Of a stretch of DNA of 16,471 nucleotides, positions 1-6,498 are shown piece by piece. Position numbers and translations under genes: made by a program. Below the pieces are notes generated by a model. That model was not told the DNA's origin. It was given only the letters and a program-made list of their open reading frames with translations, and made no database searches. Origin of the DNA: SKLM01 sp964390305 (GTDB lineage: Bacteria; Chloroflexota; Anaerolineae; B4-G1); the NCBI GenBank assembly GCA_964390305.1, contig CAYMHT010000056.1, positions 1-16,471 on the forward strand, given 5' to 3'. How positions within the stretch are numbered: position 1 is the first letter of the stretch; every line of letters starts with the position of its first letter.

Positions 1-59
1 TCCGGCAGGATGTGCGCACGCTGGAATCGGTCTTCAACGAGCTGGCCACCGGTTCATAA
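1..59 (+). CDS. ABC transporter ATP-binding protein, C-terminal end only (partial)
   Basis: The window opens inside a gene. The frame ending at the TAA at 57-59 reads RQDVRTLESVFNELATGS. The TLESVFNELATG stretch resembles the C-terminal end of ABC-2-type transporter ATPases, where a leucine-glutamate pair precedes a VFxxLT-like helix. The stop lies 29 bases before the start of the permease/GldG gene, so the two are almost certainly in one operon. This ATPase would power the permease encoded next. Walker motifs and the rest of the protein are outside the window, so the family call rests on the short tail and on gene context. Confidence 0.7.
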   Translation, partial: RQDVRTLESVFNELATGS

Positions 60-88
60 CTTCAACTAGGACTCGGAGGGATATTGTC

Positions 89-3025
89 GTGAAACAGGCA
101 CTGTCAATCACACGCAAGGAGTTGGAGGGCTACTTCGGTTCGCCGATGGCCCTCATCTTCGTGGGCGTCTTCCTGGCGGCCACGCTGTTCTCGTTCTTCT
201 GGGTGGACACGTTCTTCGCCCGCGGCATCGCCGACGTCCGGCCCCTCTTTGCCTGGATGCCGGTGCTCATGATTCTCCTGGTTGCGGCGCTGACGATGCG
301 TCAATGGAGCGAAGAGGAGCGGTCAGGGACGCTGGAGGTACTGTTGTCGCTTCCAGTCTCGGGGATCGAGTTGGTCATCGGGAAGTTCCTGGCAGTGATG
401 GCGCTGATCGGTGTCGCTCTCGGACTGACCTTCTTCCTGCCGATCACCGTGGAGCTATTGGGGAACCTGGATTGGGGCCCGGTCGTGGGCGGCTACGTGG
501 CAACGATTCTGCTGGCGGCAGCCTATACGGCCATCGGGCTCTTCGTCTCCTCCCGCACGGACAATCAGATCGTGGCCCTGATTCTGTCCGTCCTGCTCTG
601 CGGGCTTTTCTATGTGGTTGGGTCCCGCGGTGTGACAGACTTCTTCGGCGACCGCGTGGGGGAGATTCTGCGCGCGATCGGCTCTGGGAGTCGCTTCGAA
701 AGTATCGAGCGAGGCGTGATCGATCTCCGCGATCTGCTCTACTACCTGTCGCTGGCGGGGATTTTCCTGACCCTCAACGTGGCATCCCTCCAGAGCAAGC
801 GCTGGAGCACTGGGACACGGACGCGTCCCTACCGCCGCGCCGTCACCCTCACGTCGGCTCTCATCGTGGTCAACATGGTGCTGACCAACGTCTGGGTCTT
901 CCCCTTGCACGCCCAGGCCCTTCGGCTGGATTTGACCGAGAGTCGACAATACACGCTTTCGCAGACCACCCGCGACCTGCTGAACAACCTGCAGGAGCCT
1001 CTGCTGGTGCGCGGCTACTTCAGTGAGAGGACACACCCGCTGCTGGCCCCGCTCGTCCCACCCATCCGGGACATGCTCCGCGAGTACGACGTCGCGTCCG
1101 GGGACAAAATGGATCTGGAGATCATCGATCCGGCGGAGCATCCCGAGTTAGAGGCCGAGGCCAATCAGACCTATGGGATTCGCCCGCGACCCTTCCAGGT
1201 CTCCGGGCGGTACGAACAATCGGTGATCAACTCCTACTTCGATATCTTGATTCGCTACGGGGATCAGCACGTCGTGCTTACCTTTGGCGACCTGATCGAG
1301 GTGCAGTCAAGCGGCGGCGGCGTCGACATCCGTCTGCGCAATCTGGAATACGATCTAACCAGCGCGATCAGAAAGGTGGTCTACGGCTTTCAGAGCGTGG
1401 AGGCCGTGCTGGCTGCGCTGGAAGATCCGGCCAGGCTGACCCTCTACGTCACACCAGACACGCTACCGGAGAGGCTGGTCGAGGGTCGCGCAACGATCGA
1501 GGAGGTGGCCCAGGAGATCGCCGCCCGGTCAGACGGGAAATTCACCTACACGGTCGTTGATCCGGACAAACCCGAAAGCCCGGTCACGCGGCAGCAGCTG
1601 TACGATCAGTACGGGATACAGCCTTTTGCCACCTCACTCTTCTCAGCCGAATCCTACTACCTGCACATGGTCCTGGAGGTCGGCGATCAGGAACAGGTGA
1701 TTTATCCGTCGGGAGAGATGACCGAGGGAGACATCCGCTCGTCCATCGAGACGACGCTAAAGCGACTATCGCCGGGCTTCCTGCAGGTGGTCGGCCTGTG
1801 GAGCCCACCAGCGCAAGCCCAAGAGGATATGTTCGGACAGATGCGCGAGCCTATCTCCAGCTGGCAGCAGATCAGAGAGTCGTTGGCGCAGGAGTACGAC
1901 GTTCGGAGCGTGGATCTGAGCACCGGACAGGTGCCGGCAAACGTGGACGTGCTGGTCGTCATTGCCCCTCAGGGGATGACCGACAAGCAGAGTTTCGCCA
2001 TCGACCAGTATCTCATGCGGGGCGGGTCGGTCGTGGCCGCTGCGGGCAACTACGGCATCCAGATCGACCCCATGCGGGGTGGACTGGGGCTCAAGCCGCT
2101 GGAAGACAATCTGCGGGAGATGCTGTCTACGTACGGTGTCAACGTCGAAGAATCCCTGGTGATGGATCCGCAGAACGAGCCTTTTCCCGTGCAGACCACC
2201 CGGGACGTGGGCGGGGCTCAGGTTCAGGAGATCCAGGCCATCGATTACCCCTTCTTTGTGGACATCCGACAAGATGGTATGGCATCTGACAGTCCCATCG
2301 TCTCCAACCTGCCGGCGGTGACGCTGAACTGGGCCTCCCCGATCACCATCGATGAGGAGAAGAACGCCGACCGAGAGGTGACGAAGCTGCTTCAGTCAAG
2401 CCCGCAGTCGTGGACGCGGACCGACACCAATATTCAGCCCGACTTCAACGCCCATCCGCAGCTTGGCTTCCCGGTGGGGAGCGAACAGGGGCGTCACACG
2501 CTCGCTGTCTCCATCCAGGGGGCATTCGACAGCGCCTTCAAGGACAGGCCATCCCCTCTTGCGGAGAGCGACTCGGGGGAAGATAGCGCGGTCCCTGCAG
2601 AGGAGGGGGCACCCACGCCCACACCACCACCCTCGTCGCTGGGCAAGATCGACTCGTCGCCGGAGACGTCGCGCCTCGTCGTGGTCGGCAGCGCCGAGTT
2701 CGTCGACGACGTCGTCTTCGACATCTCCTCCAGCCTCACGCGCGATCGGTATCTCAATAGCCTGCAGCTCCTGCAGAACTGCGTGGCCTGGTCCACGGAG
2801 GACCTGGCCCTTCTAGACATCCGCTCGCGCGGCACCCAGACACGAGTGCTGGCCCCGCTCAGTGAGCGGGAACAATCGTTCTGGGAGGGGGCCAACTATG
2901 TGGTGGCGCTTCTGGCGCTCGTGGTCGTCGGCATCGTCTGGAACTCCCGCCGTCGCAATGAGGAGCCGATGGAGTTACTGCCGCGAGAGGCTGTCCTAGC
3001 TTCAACTCAGGAGGTGAGCCAATGA
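89..3025 (+). CDS. ABC-2 permease fused to GldG-type extracytoplasmic domain
   Basis: A 978-residue membrane protein starting at GTG, with GGAGGG at 75-80 eight bases upstream. Residues about 15-240 form an ABC-2 permease with about six membrane segments, including the RQWSEEERSGTLEVLLSLP cytoplasmic motif near residues 71-89 that is typical of this family. A further segment near 250-270 leads into a long extracytoplasmic region of about 650 residues resembling GldG (the 'ABC-type uncharacterized transport system' domain), beginning LDLTESRQYTLS. A Pro/Thr/Ser-rich linker lies near 845-857, and a final membrane helix near 930-950 is followed by RRR, anchoring the C-terminus inside. In Bacteroidetes the Gld ABC proteins are linked to gliding; in most other phyla this fusion has no known substrate. 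It follows the ATPase and overlaps the DUF4340 gene by four bases, so all three probably act as one complex. Confidence 0.9.
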   Translation: MKQALSITRKELEGYFGSPMALIFVGVFLAATLFSFFWVDTFFARGIADVRPLFAWMPVLMILLVAALTMRQWSEEERSGTLEVLLSLPVSGIELVIGKFLAVMALIGVALGLTFFLPITVELLGNLDWGPVVGGYVATILLAAAYTAIGLFVSSRTDNQIVALILSVLLCGLFYVVGSRGVTDFFGDRVGEILRAIGSGSRFESIERGVIDLRDLLYYLSLAGIFLTLNVASLQSKRWSTGTRTRPYRRAVTLTSALIVVNMVLTNVWVFPLHAQALRLDLTESRQYTLSQTTRDLLNNLQEPLLVRGYFSERTHPLLAPLVPPIRDMLREYDVASGDKMDLEIIDPAEHPELEAEANQTYGIRPRPFQVSGRYEQSVINSYFDILIRYGDQHVVLTFGDLIEVQSSGGGVDIRLRNLEYDLTSAIRKVVYGFQSVEAVLAALEDPARLTLYVTPDTLPERLVEGRATIEEVAQEIAARSDGKFTYTVVDPDKPESPVTRQQLYDQYGIQPFATSLFSAESYYLHMVLEVGDQEQVIYPSGEMTEGDIRSSIETTLKRLSPGFLQVVGLWSPPAQAQEDMFGQMREPISSWQQIRESLAQEYDVRSVDLSTGQVPANVDVLVVIAPQGMTDKQSFAIDQYLMRGGSVVAAAGNYGIQIDPMRGGLGLKPLEDNLREMLSTYGVNVEESLVMDPQNEPFPVQTTRDVGGAQVQEIQAIDYPFFVDIRQDGMASDSPIVSNLPAVTLNWASPITIDEEKNADREVTKLLQSSPQSWTRTDTNIQPDFNAHPQLGFPVGSEQGRHTLAVSIQGAFDSAFKDRPSPLAESDSGEDSAVPAEEGAPTPTPPPSSLGKIDSSPETSRLVVVGSAEFVDDVVFDISSSLTRDRYLNSLQLLQNCVAWSTEDLALLDIRSRGTQTRVLAPLSEREQSFWEGANYVVALLALVVVGIVWNSRRRNEEPMELLPREAVLASTQEVSQ

Positions 3026-3987
3026 TTAAGAGACACCACCAGATCCTGGCTGTCGTTCTCATCGCTCAGGTTGCGCTGACCATCGTGGTCTTCTGGCCCA
3101 GACCGTCGGCGGTCGGCGAGGGAGAGCTGGTCTTCGCTGACGTGGAGGCAGAAGAAGTCAGCCGACTCACCATTGAGGACGCTGACGGCAACCTGATCGA
3201 GCTGGAGAAGGTCACGGGCGAGTGGGTGCTGCCTGATGCCGATGACTACCCGGCGATGGGCGACGACGTCGGCTCGTTCCTGGAGAAGCTCTTGACGTTG
3301 AGCACAGACCGACTGGTGACGCGCAGCGACACCAGCCACAGGCAACTCCAGCTCTCTCCTGATGAGTTCGCACGCCGTATCTCCTTCGAGACGAGCGACG
3401 GGATGGAGCATACGGTGTACGTTGGGTCCTCACCGCAGTATGGGTCCGTACACTTCCGCCTGGAGGGCCAGAGCGAGGCCTACTTGACTCACGAGCTCTC
3501 CACCTTCGACGTGAATGCCACAGCCAGCGCCTGGGTTGACACCACCTATCAGAGCGTGGTGCAGGAAGACGTCAACCGAATGACCCTGGAGAACGTCAAC
3601 GGCACATTCGTCTTCGAGAGGGAGGATGAGGAGACCTGGACGATGGCCGATCTGGGCGACGACGAGACGCTGGACCAGACTCAGGTCGCGGCCGCACTAC
3701 GAGCGGCCAGCTCTGTCAGGATGAGGAAGCCCATGGGCCGGCAGGAGCGCGCTTCCTATGGCATGGACGAGCCCAACGCCCTGGTGACGCTCGAGATGGA
3801 TGAAAAGACGGTGACCGTGCGCGTCGGGGCTAAGGATCCCGATGACGCCAGCTACATCGTCAAATCGTCTGAGTCGGACTATTACGTTGTCGTCGCAGAG
3901 ACCAGTGTGAGAGCGCTGGTCGAGAACGACCGCGAGGCCTTCCTCGAGGAACCGCCCACACCAGAGGGGGAGTCCAGCGGTTCGTAG
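3022..3987 (+). CDS. DUF4340 domain-containing membrane-anchored protein
   Basis: A 321-residue protein. One N-terminal membrane helix (about residues 7-26, ILAVVLIAQVALTIVVFWP) acts as an uncleaved anchor, with the rest outside the membrane. The outer part shows two DUF4340-like units: one around residues 40-160 with 'VSRLTIEDADGNLIELEK' and 'GEWVLPD', and one around 180-300 with 'VNRMTLENVNGTFVFERE' and 'TWTMADL'. The repeated pattern is a beta-rich 'x-L-T-I/L-E' strand followed by a Trp. The ATG overlaps the stop of the permease/GldG gene (ATGA at 3022-3025) and has an ideal ribosome-binding site, GGAGGTGA at 3010-3017, implying translational coupling. DUF4340 proteins commonly follow GldG-type fusions; their function is unknown. 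A structural role beside GldG outside the membrane is inference. Confidence 0.88.
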   Translation: MIKRHHQILAVVLIAQVALTIVVFWPRPSAVGEGELVFADVEAEEVSRLTIEDADGNLIELEKVTGEWVLPDADDYPAMGDDVGSFLEKLLTLSTDRLVTRSDTSHRQLQLSPDEFARRISFETSDGMEHTVYVGSSPQYGSVHFRLEGQSEAYLTHELSTFDVNATASAWVDTTYQSVVQEDVNRMTLENVNGTFVFEREDEETWTMADLGDDETLDQTQVAAALRAASSVRMRKPMGRQERASYGMDEPNALVTLEMDEKTVTVRVGAKDPDDASYIVKSSESDYYVVVAETSVRALVENDREAFLEEPPTPEGESSGS

Positions 3988-4086
3988 TCAGCAGCGAAGC
4001 GCCCGACCGTAGGCGGGTCTGGGTCCGCCTGCCCGGCGTCCACGCTCCCTGCGGCCTGGCCCATGACCGGCTCCCGGGCTGCTGAC
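3987..4086. repeat. Widely spaced 9-bp inverted repeat in the intergenic region
   Basis: GTCAGCAGC at 3987-3995, beginning on the last base of the DUF4340 stop codon, is an exact inverted match of GCTGCTGAC at 4078-4086. The arms would close a domain of about 100 bases that contains the small hairpin at 4011-4030. This may be a structured 3' untranslated region or small RNA, or a coincidence. No conserved core of SRP RNA, RNase P RNA or tmRNA is visible in it on either strand. Confidence 0.35.
4011..4030 (+). terminator. Possible weak hairpin after the GldG/DUF4340 operon
   Basis: Positions 4011-4017 pair with 4024-4030 (six Watson-Crick pairs and one G-U) around a six-base loop, 24 bases after the DUF4340 stop. 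No T-run follows, so it would not be a classical intrinsic terminator. It could be a processing or partial termination hairpin, or chance in GC-rich DNA. Confidence 0.3.
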
Positions 4087-4146
4087 CGCCACGCGTGATG
4101 CGGCCTCCGCGGAAAGGGTCGTCCTGAGCCTGGCCTCAGACCAGAT

Positions 4147-4182
4147 GAGGCCGCCCCCGACTGCGGAGTCGGGGGCGACCTC
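4147..4182 (-). terminator. Strong hairpin downstream of the tRNA genes
   Basis: Arms 4147-4161 and 4168-4182 pair around a six-base loop. Ten consecutive inner pairs are perfect and five outer pairs contain one irregularity (4151/4178). That pair is C-A on the plus strand but a G-U wobble on the minus strand, so the fold is fully paired only in minus-strand RNA. This fits a transcript coming from the tRNA-His/tRNA-Arg pair, whose end lies 35 bases upstream. No T-run follows, so termination or 3' processing is inferred from strength, position and strand bias. Confidence 0.6.
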
Positions 4183-4216
4183 GTGGCGGGTGGGGATGCG
4201 CCGGCAAGTATCTAGG

Positions 4217-4290
4217 CGCCCCCGCCGCGACTCGAACGCGGAACCTGCGGATTCGAAGTCCGACGCTCTCTCCAATTGAGCTACGGGGGC
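4217..4290 (-). tRNA. tRNA-Arg (anticodon TCG)
   Basis: A 74-base cloverleaf read on the minus strand. The acceptor arms GCCCCCG and CGGGGGC pair perfectly. The D stem is GCTC/GAGC and the T stem is CCGCG/CGCGG with loop TTCGAGT. The anticodon loop is CTTCGAA, giving TCG (at 4254-4256), which reads CGA and probably other CGN codons. The discriminator base is G. The following bases are CCT, so CCA is not encoded and must be added by a nucleotidyltransferase. The top pair of the anticodon stem (27/43) is a U-C mismatch. The gene lies 41 bases downstream of tRNA-His and is probably co-transcribed with it. Confidence 0.95.
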
Positions 4291-4331
4291 AGGTATAACG
4301 AAAGCCGGACCATGATCCGGCTTCAACGAGG

Positions 4332-4406
4332 GGTGAGTGACGGGACTCGAACCCGCAATCGCCTGGGCCACAACCAGGTGCCTTAACCAATTAGGCCACA
4401 CCCACC
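4332..4406 (-). tRNA. tRNA-His (anticodon GTG)
   Basis: A 75-base gene on the minus strand, counting the extra 5' G (position -1, base 4406) that is the identity element of tRNA-His; it faces the discriminator C at 4332. The acceptor arms are GTGGGTG/CACTCAC with one G-U pair, the D stem GCCT/AGGC, the anticodon stem CCTGG/CCAGG with loop TTGTGGC (anticodon GTG at 4369-4371), and the T stem GCGGG/CCCGT with loop TTCGAGT. The 3' bases after the discriminator are CCT, so CCA is not encoded. It is the first of a two-tRNA transcript, with a good promoter immediately upstream. Confidence 0.96.
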
Positions 4407-4417
4407 TTGCGTTCAAA

Positions 4418-4446
4418 ATTCTACCACGAATCGGGAAGACAGGCAA
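4418..4446 (-). promoter_or_regulatory. Sigma70-type promoter of the tRNA-His/tRNA-Arg unit
   Basis: On the minus strand, TTGCCT (4441-4446) and TAGAAT (4418-4423) are separated by exactly 17 bases. Transcription would begin near 4411, only a few bases before the tRNA-His 5' end at 4406. The hexamers each match the consensus at four or five of six positions. Confidence 0.72.
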
Positions 4447-4481
4447 GCAGGATTGGCCCGGGGCCGGACCCGCACCTGCCC

Positions 4482-5117
4482 TCAGGACTTCTCGGCGACG
4501 AGTAACCGGACAGAGGTCTGACCCACTTGCTCGCGCACGGTGCGCCACGAAAGCCCCACCTTGTCCAGGCAAGGGGCGAGCGCATCCGGATTGGGCTCGC
4601 TCTGGCCCGTCACGCGATAGAGCCAGGTGAGAAAGACAGCCGTCAGATCCGCTCCGTCAAAGCGAGCCCCGAGCACGACGACCAACCGTCCCTTTGACCC
4701 CATGGCGCGCGACACCTCCCGCAGCGTCCTGGGATCGATGATGAACCCGGTTGGGAACGTCGCGACGACGCTGTCAAAGCTCTCAGCGCAGAAAGGGAGT
4801 GCCTGAGCCCGGGCTCGCACGAGCGAAACGGTGGTGCCGGCCTTCTGCAGTCGCCGCCGTGCCTGACGCCCCATATTGGGCGAAAGGTCGACTCCCACCG
4901 GATCGAGCCCCCGCCTCTCAAGCGCCACGAGGAGGTGCCCAGGCCCGTGTCCGAGCTCCAAGATCCGCTGACCACGGAGGTGAGGAAGTGTCGTCCGGCC
5001 CCAGGCCTTCCAATGACCGAGCGACACGAGCCAGGCCACCAGGTCGTAGGTCCAGGCGAGCTGGTGATAAAGCAGTTCGAAGAACAGGCGTAGAAGCGCG
5101 CGCCAGAGACGCTGCAC
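4482..5117 (-). CDS. Class I SAM-dependent methyltransferase
   Basis: A 211-residue protein of the Methyltransf_11-like class. Motif I is ILELGHGPG (about residues 52-60), followed by the acidic GVDLSPNM (about 75-82). A hydrophobic 'ALPF...FDSVVATFPTGFI' region corresponds to motifs II and III. The N-terminal segment LLYHQLAWTYDLVAWLVSLG resembles methyltransferases that I recall from Anaerolineae. The substrate cannot be told from sequence; ubiquinone/menaquinone-type or small-molecule methylation are possibilities. I chose the GTG at 5115-5117 because TGAGGG lies about five bases upstream. A longer frame from GTG 5169-5171 (229 residues) would run through a strong hairpin at 5134-5159 and adds residues without family character. 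The stop is followed closely by the tRNA promoter. Confidence 0.82.
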   Translation of the reverse strand: MQRLWRALLRLFFELLYHQLAWTYDLVAWLVSLGHWKAWGRTTLPHLRGQRILELGHGPGHLLVALERRGLDPVGVDLSPNMGRQARRRLQKAGTTVSLVRARAQALPFCAESFDSVVATFPTGFIIDPRTLREVSRAMGSKGRLVVVLGARFDGADLTAVFLTWLYRVTGQSEPNPDALAPCLDKVGLSWRTVREQVGQTSVRLLVAEKS

Positions 5118-5133
5118 ACCACCCTCACAAGAA

Positions 5134-5159
5134 GACCCCGCCGTGCGAATGGCGGGGTC
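5134..5159 (-). terminator. Hairpin terminator between the membrane-protein gene and the methyltransferase
   Basis: A perfect nine-pair stem, GACCCCGCC (5134-5142) with GGCGGGGTC (5151-5159), and an eight-base loop. On the minus strand it is followed by TTCTTGT, a short T-rich run. It would end transcripts from the gene that stops at 5322 and lies just upstream of the methyltransferase ribosome-binding site, so it could also act as a leader hairpin for that gene. Confidence 0.55.
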
Positions 5160-5246
5160 GTCTATTCTCACCGGGGACCGGCATCAGCCTGGCATAAAGA
5201 GCCACAACCTACCATGACGGCGACTGTGAATCACGAGAGTGGACGA

Positions 5247-5276
5247 AGGAGCCTGGCTCGCCTACCTCAGGCTCCT
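5247..5276 (-). terminator. Second hairpin downstream of the conserved membrane-protein gene
   Basis: AGGAGCCTG (5247-5255) pairs exactly with CAGGCTCCT (5268-5276) around a 12-base loop, 45 bases past the stop at 5322 on the minus strand. No T-run follows. With the hairpin at 5134-5159 it makes a two-stem 3' region. The 5118-5321 interval holds these hairpins and no gene I can support. Confidence 0.35.
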
Positions 5277-5321
5277 GACCCGGAGAAGTCACCTCTCCTC
5301 GGTGCGTCGGGTCGGCCTGCC

Positions 5322-6374
5322 CTACGTTGATCCAGGGGCGCTCACCGGGATACGAGGTTCAGCGCCCTCCGCCTCTGGCTTGACCCAGGCTGCCAGCTCA
5401 ACGGTGAAACGGTCAAAGAAGCTGTTGGATGGCAAGTCAGCCTCAGCGTACCGCACCTCGACAATGTGAGCCCGCAGACGGAGCATCTTCGTCTCCAGGA
5501 CCACATTTTTCCCCTCCTCAGCCAAGACCGGTTCGCCCTTCGGGGCCAGCTTGGTACGCAGGGCCTCATCGTTAAAGGCATATTCCGACATCAGCACCTT
5601 GGTGACGGTGCGGATATCGTTCTTGTCGAACAGCCACGCTTCCAGGGCGGTGACCTTGTCCGGGCTGTCGGTCCCGATGGCCTCCGAGATGCCGACGCCA
5701 CACTCGCCCATGAACTCCCCGGACTCAAGCTCGATGCTGAACGAAGGATCGTAGGTGTCATCGCCCAGCACGTACGTGGTGACGAACTGGGCATTCGGCG
5801 GCTGACCGTCCCAGGCAACCTCTTCCGGGGGACCGGCCTCCTTCTTCGCCACTGTGCTCGGTCTTGCCGCTGGCGGTCCCAGGGCCTCGCGTCCCTCCAT
5901 CAGGCGGCTATACAAATAGAAACCGCCCCCGACCAGGGCCACCACGAGCAGTCCAATGCCACAGACCAGCGCGACTGGTCGGAGCCTCGCCCCCACGGCC
6001 TCAGGTTGCTCCTCTGGCGCAGCGGGAACGGCCTCCAGGTCTCGAGAGAGTCTCCTGACAGCGAGAGCCTGCTGCCCATCGTGGGCCTGCTCCACCTTCT
6101 GGAGCGCCCGGGCGAGCTCTTCTTCGTCCCAGAAACCCGGCCCCAGCCTCTCGCGCGCCCTCTCCAGGTTACCGGTCTCGGCATATTCTTCGGCCACCAG
6201 GAGGATGTAGGCGCTCTGGAAATCGGACCGTAGGTCTGCGGGCGTGGCGTTGGTCCACTGCACAGGCCACAGCCACCAACCAGTGACCAGACCAAGAAGC
6301 AGGCCGATCACGGCCGCGCCGATTGCGGCTGCCAAGACTTTGCGTTGCTGAACAAACTCTAGGTTGACGCCCAT
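5322..6374 (-). CDS. Conserved membrane protein with two transmembrane segments, function unknown
   Basis: A 350-residue protein. One membrane helix lies at about residues 13-38 (after EFVQQRK, rich in Ala/Gly/Leu, ending WWLWPV) and a second at about 132-155. Between them is a helical stretch with a TPR-like look, LRSDFQSAYILLVAEEYAETGNLERARERL (quoted in part: AEEYAETGNLERARERL). After the second helix come a Pro/Ala linker (about 165-195) and a C-terminal domain of about 150 residues starting FVTTYVLGDDTYDPSFSIE. I recall similar architecture from Anaerolineae genomes but know no function. I chose ATG 6372-6374 because AGGGGGT sits just upstream; the longer frame begins at TTG 6414-6416 without a ribosome-binding site. 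The topology suggests residues 40-130 outside and the C-terminal domain in the cytoplasm. Confidence 0.75.
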   Translation of the reverse strand: MGVNLEFVQQRKVLAAAIGAAVIGLLLGLVTGWWLWPVQWTNATPADLRSDFQSAYILLVAEEYAETGNLERARERLGPGFWDEEELARALQKVEQAHDGQQALAVRRLSRDLEAVPAAPEEQPEAVGARLRPVALVCGIGLLVVALVGGGFYLYSRLMEGREALGPPAARPSTVAKKEAGPPEEVAWDGQPPNAQFVTTYVLGDDTYDPSFSIELESGEFMGECGVGISEAIGTDSPDKVTALEAWLFDKNDIRTVTKVLMSEYAFNDEALRTKLAPKGEPVLAEEGKNVVLETKMLRLRAHIVEVRYAEADLPSNSFFDRFTVELAAWVKPEAEGAEPRIPVSAPGST

Positions 6375-6438
6375 CTTTACCCCCTGGCCTCTTCGGTTGT
6401 GTGGCGTCCGCGCCAAACAAACTTGTACGGTATGCCAA

Positions 6439-6448
6439 GTGCATGCAC
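6439..6448. promoter_or_regulatory. Perfect palindrome at the predicted transcription start
   Basis: GTGCATGCAC at 6439-6448 is a perfect 10-base palindrome that spans the position where transcription from the adjacent predicted promoter would begin. A dimeric repressor could bind here. This is inference from symmetry and location only. Confidence 0.3.
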
Positions 6449-6452
6449 AACC

Positions 6453-6481
6453 AGTTTATCATAGGTTAGCCCCTAGGGCAA
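6453..6481 (-). promoter_or_regulatory. Probable promoter of the conserved membrane-protein gene
   Basis: On the minus strand, TTGCCC (6476-6481) and TAAACT (6453-6458) are 17 bases apart, and TGA directly before the -10 box gives an extended -10 form. The start of transcription would be near 6446, about 72 bases ahead of the ATG at 6374. It lies in the gap after the topA stop (6499). Confidence 0.45.
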
Positions 6482-6498
6482 GTAACCACGCCAATTTC

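Noticed and set aside
3988..4216. Possible SRP RNA, RNase P RNA or tmRNA in the convergence zone
   Set aside because: I looked for the GGAAGGAAGCA-type SRP core, the RNase P core and the tmRNA ends on both strands and saw none.
5466..6233. Plus-strand open frame of 255 codons opposite the conserved membrane protein
   Set aside because: No membrane or domain pattern and no ribosome-binding site, whereas the minus strand encodes two clear membrane helices and has a promoter.
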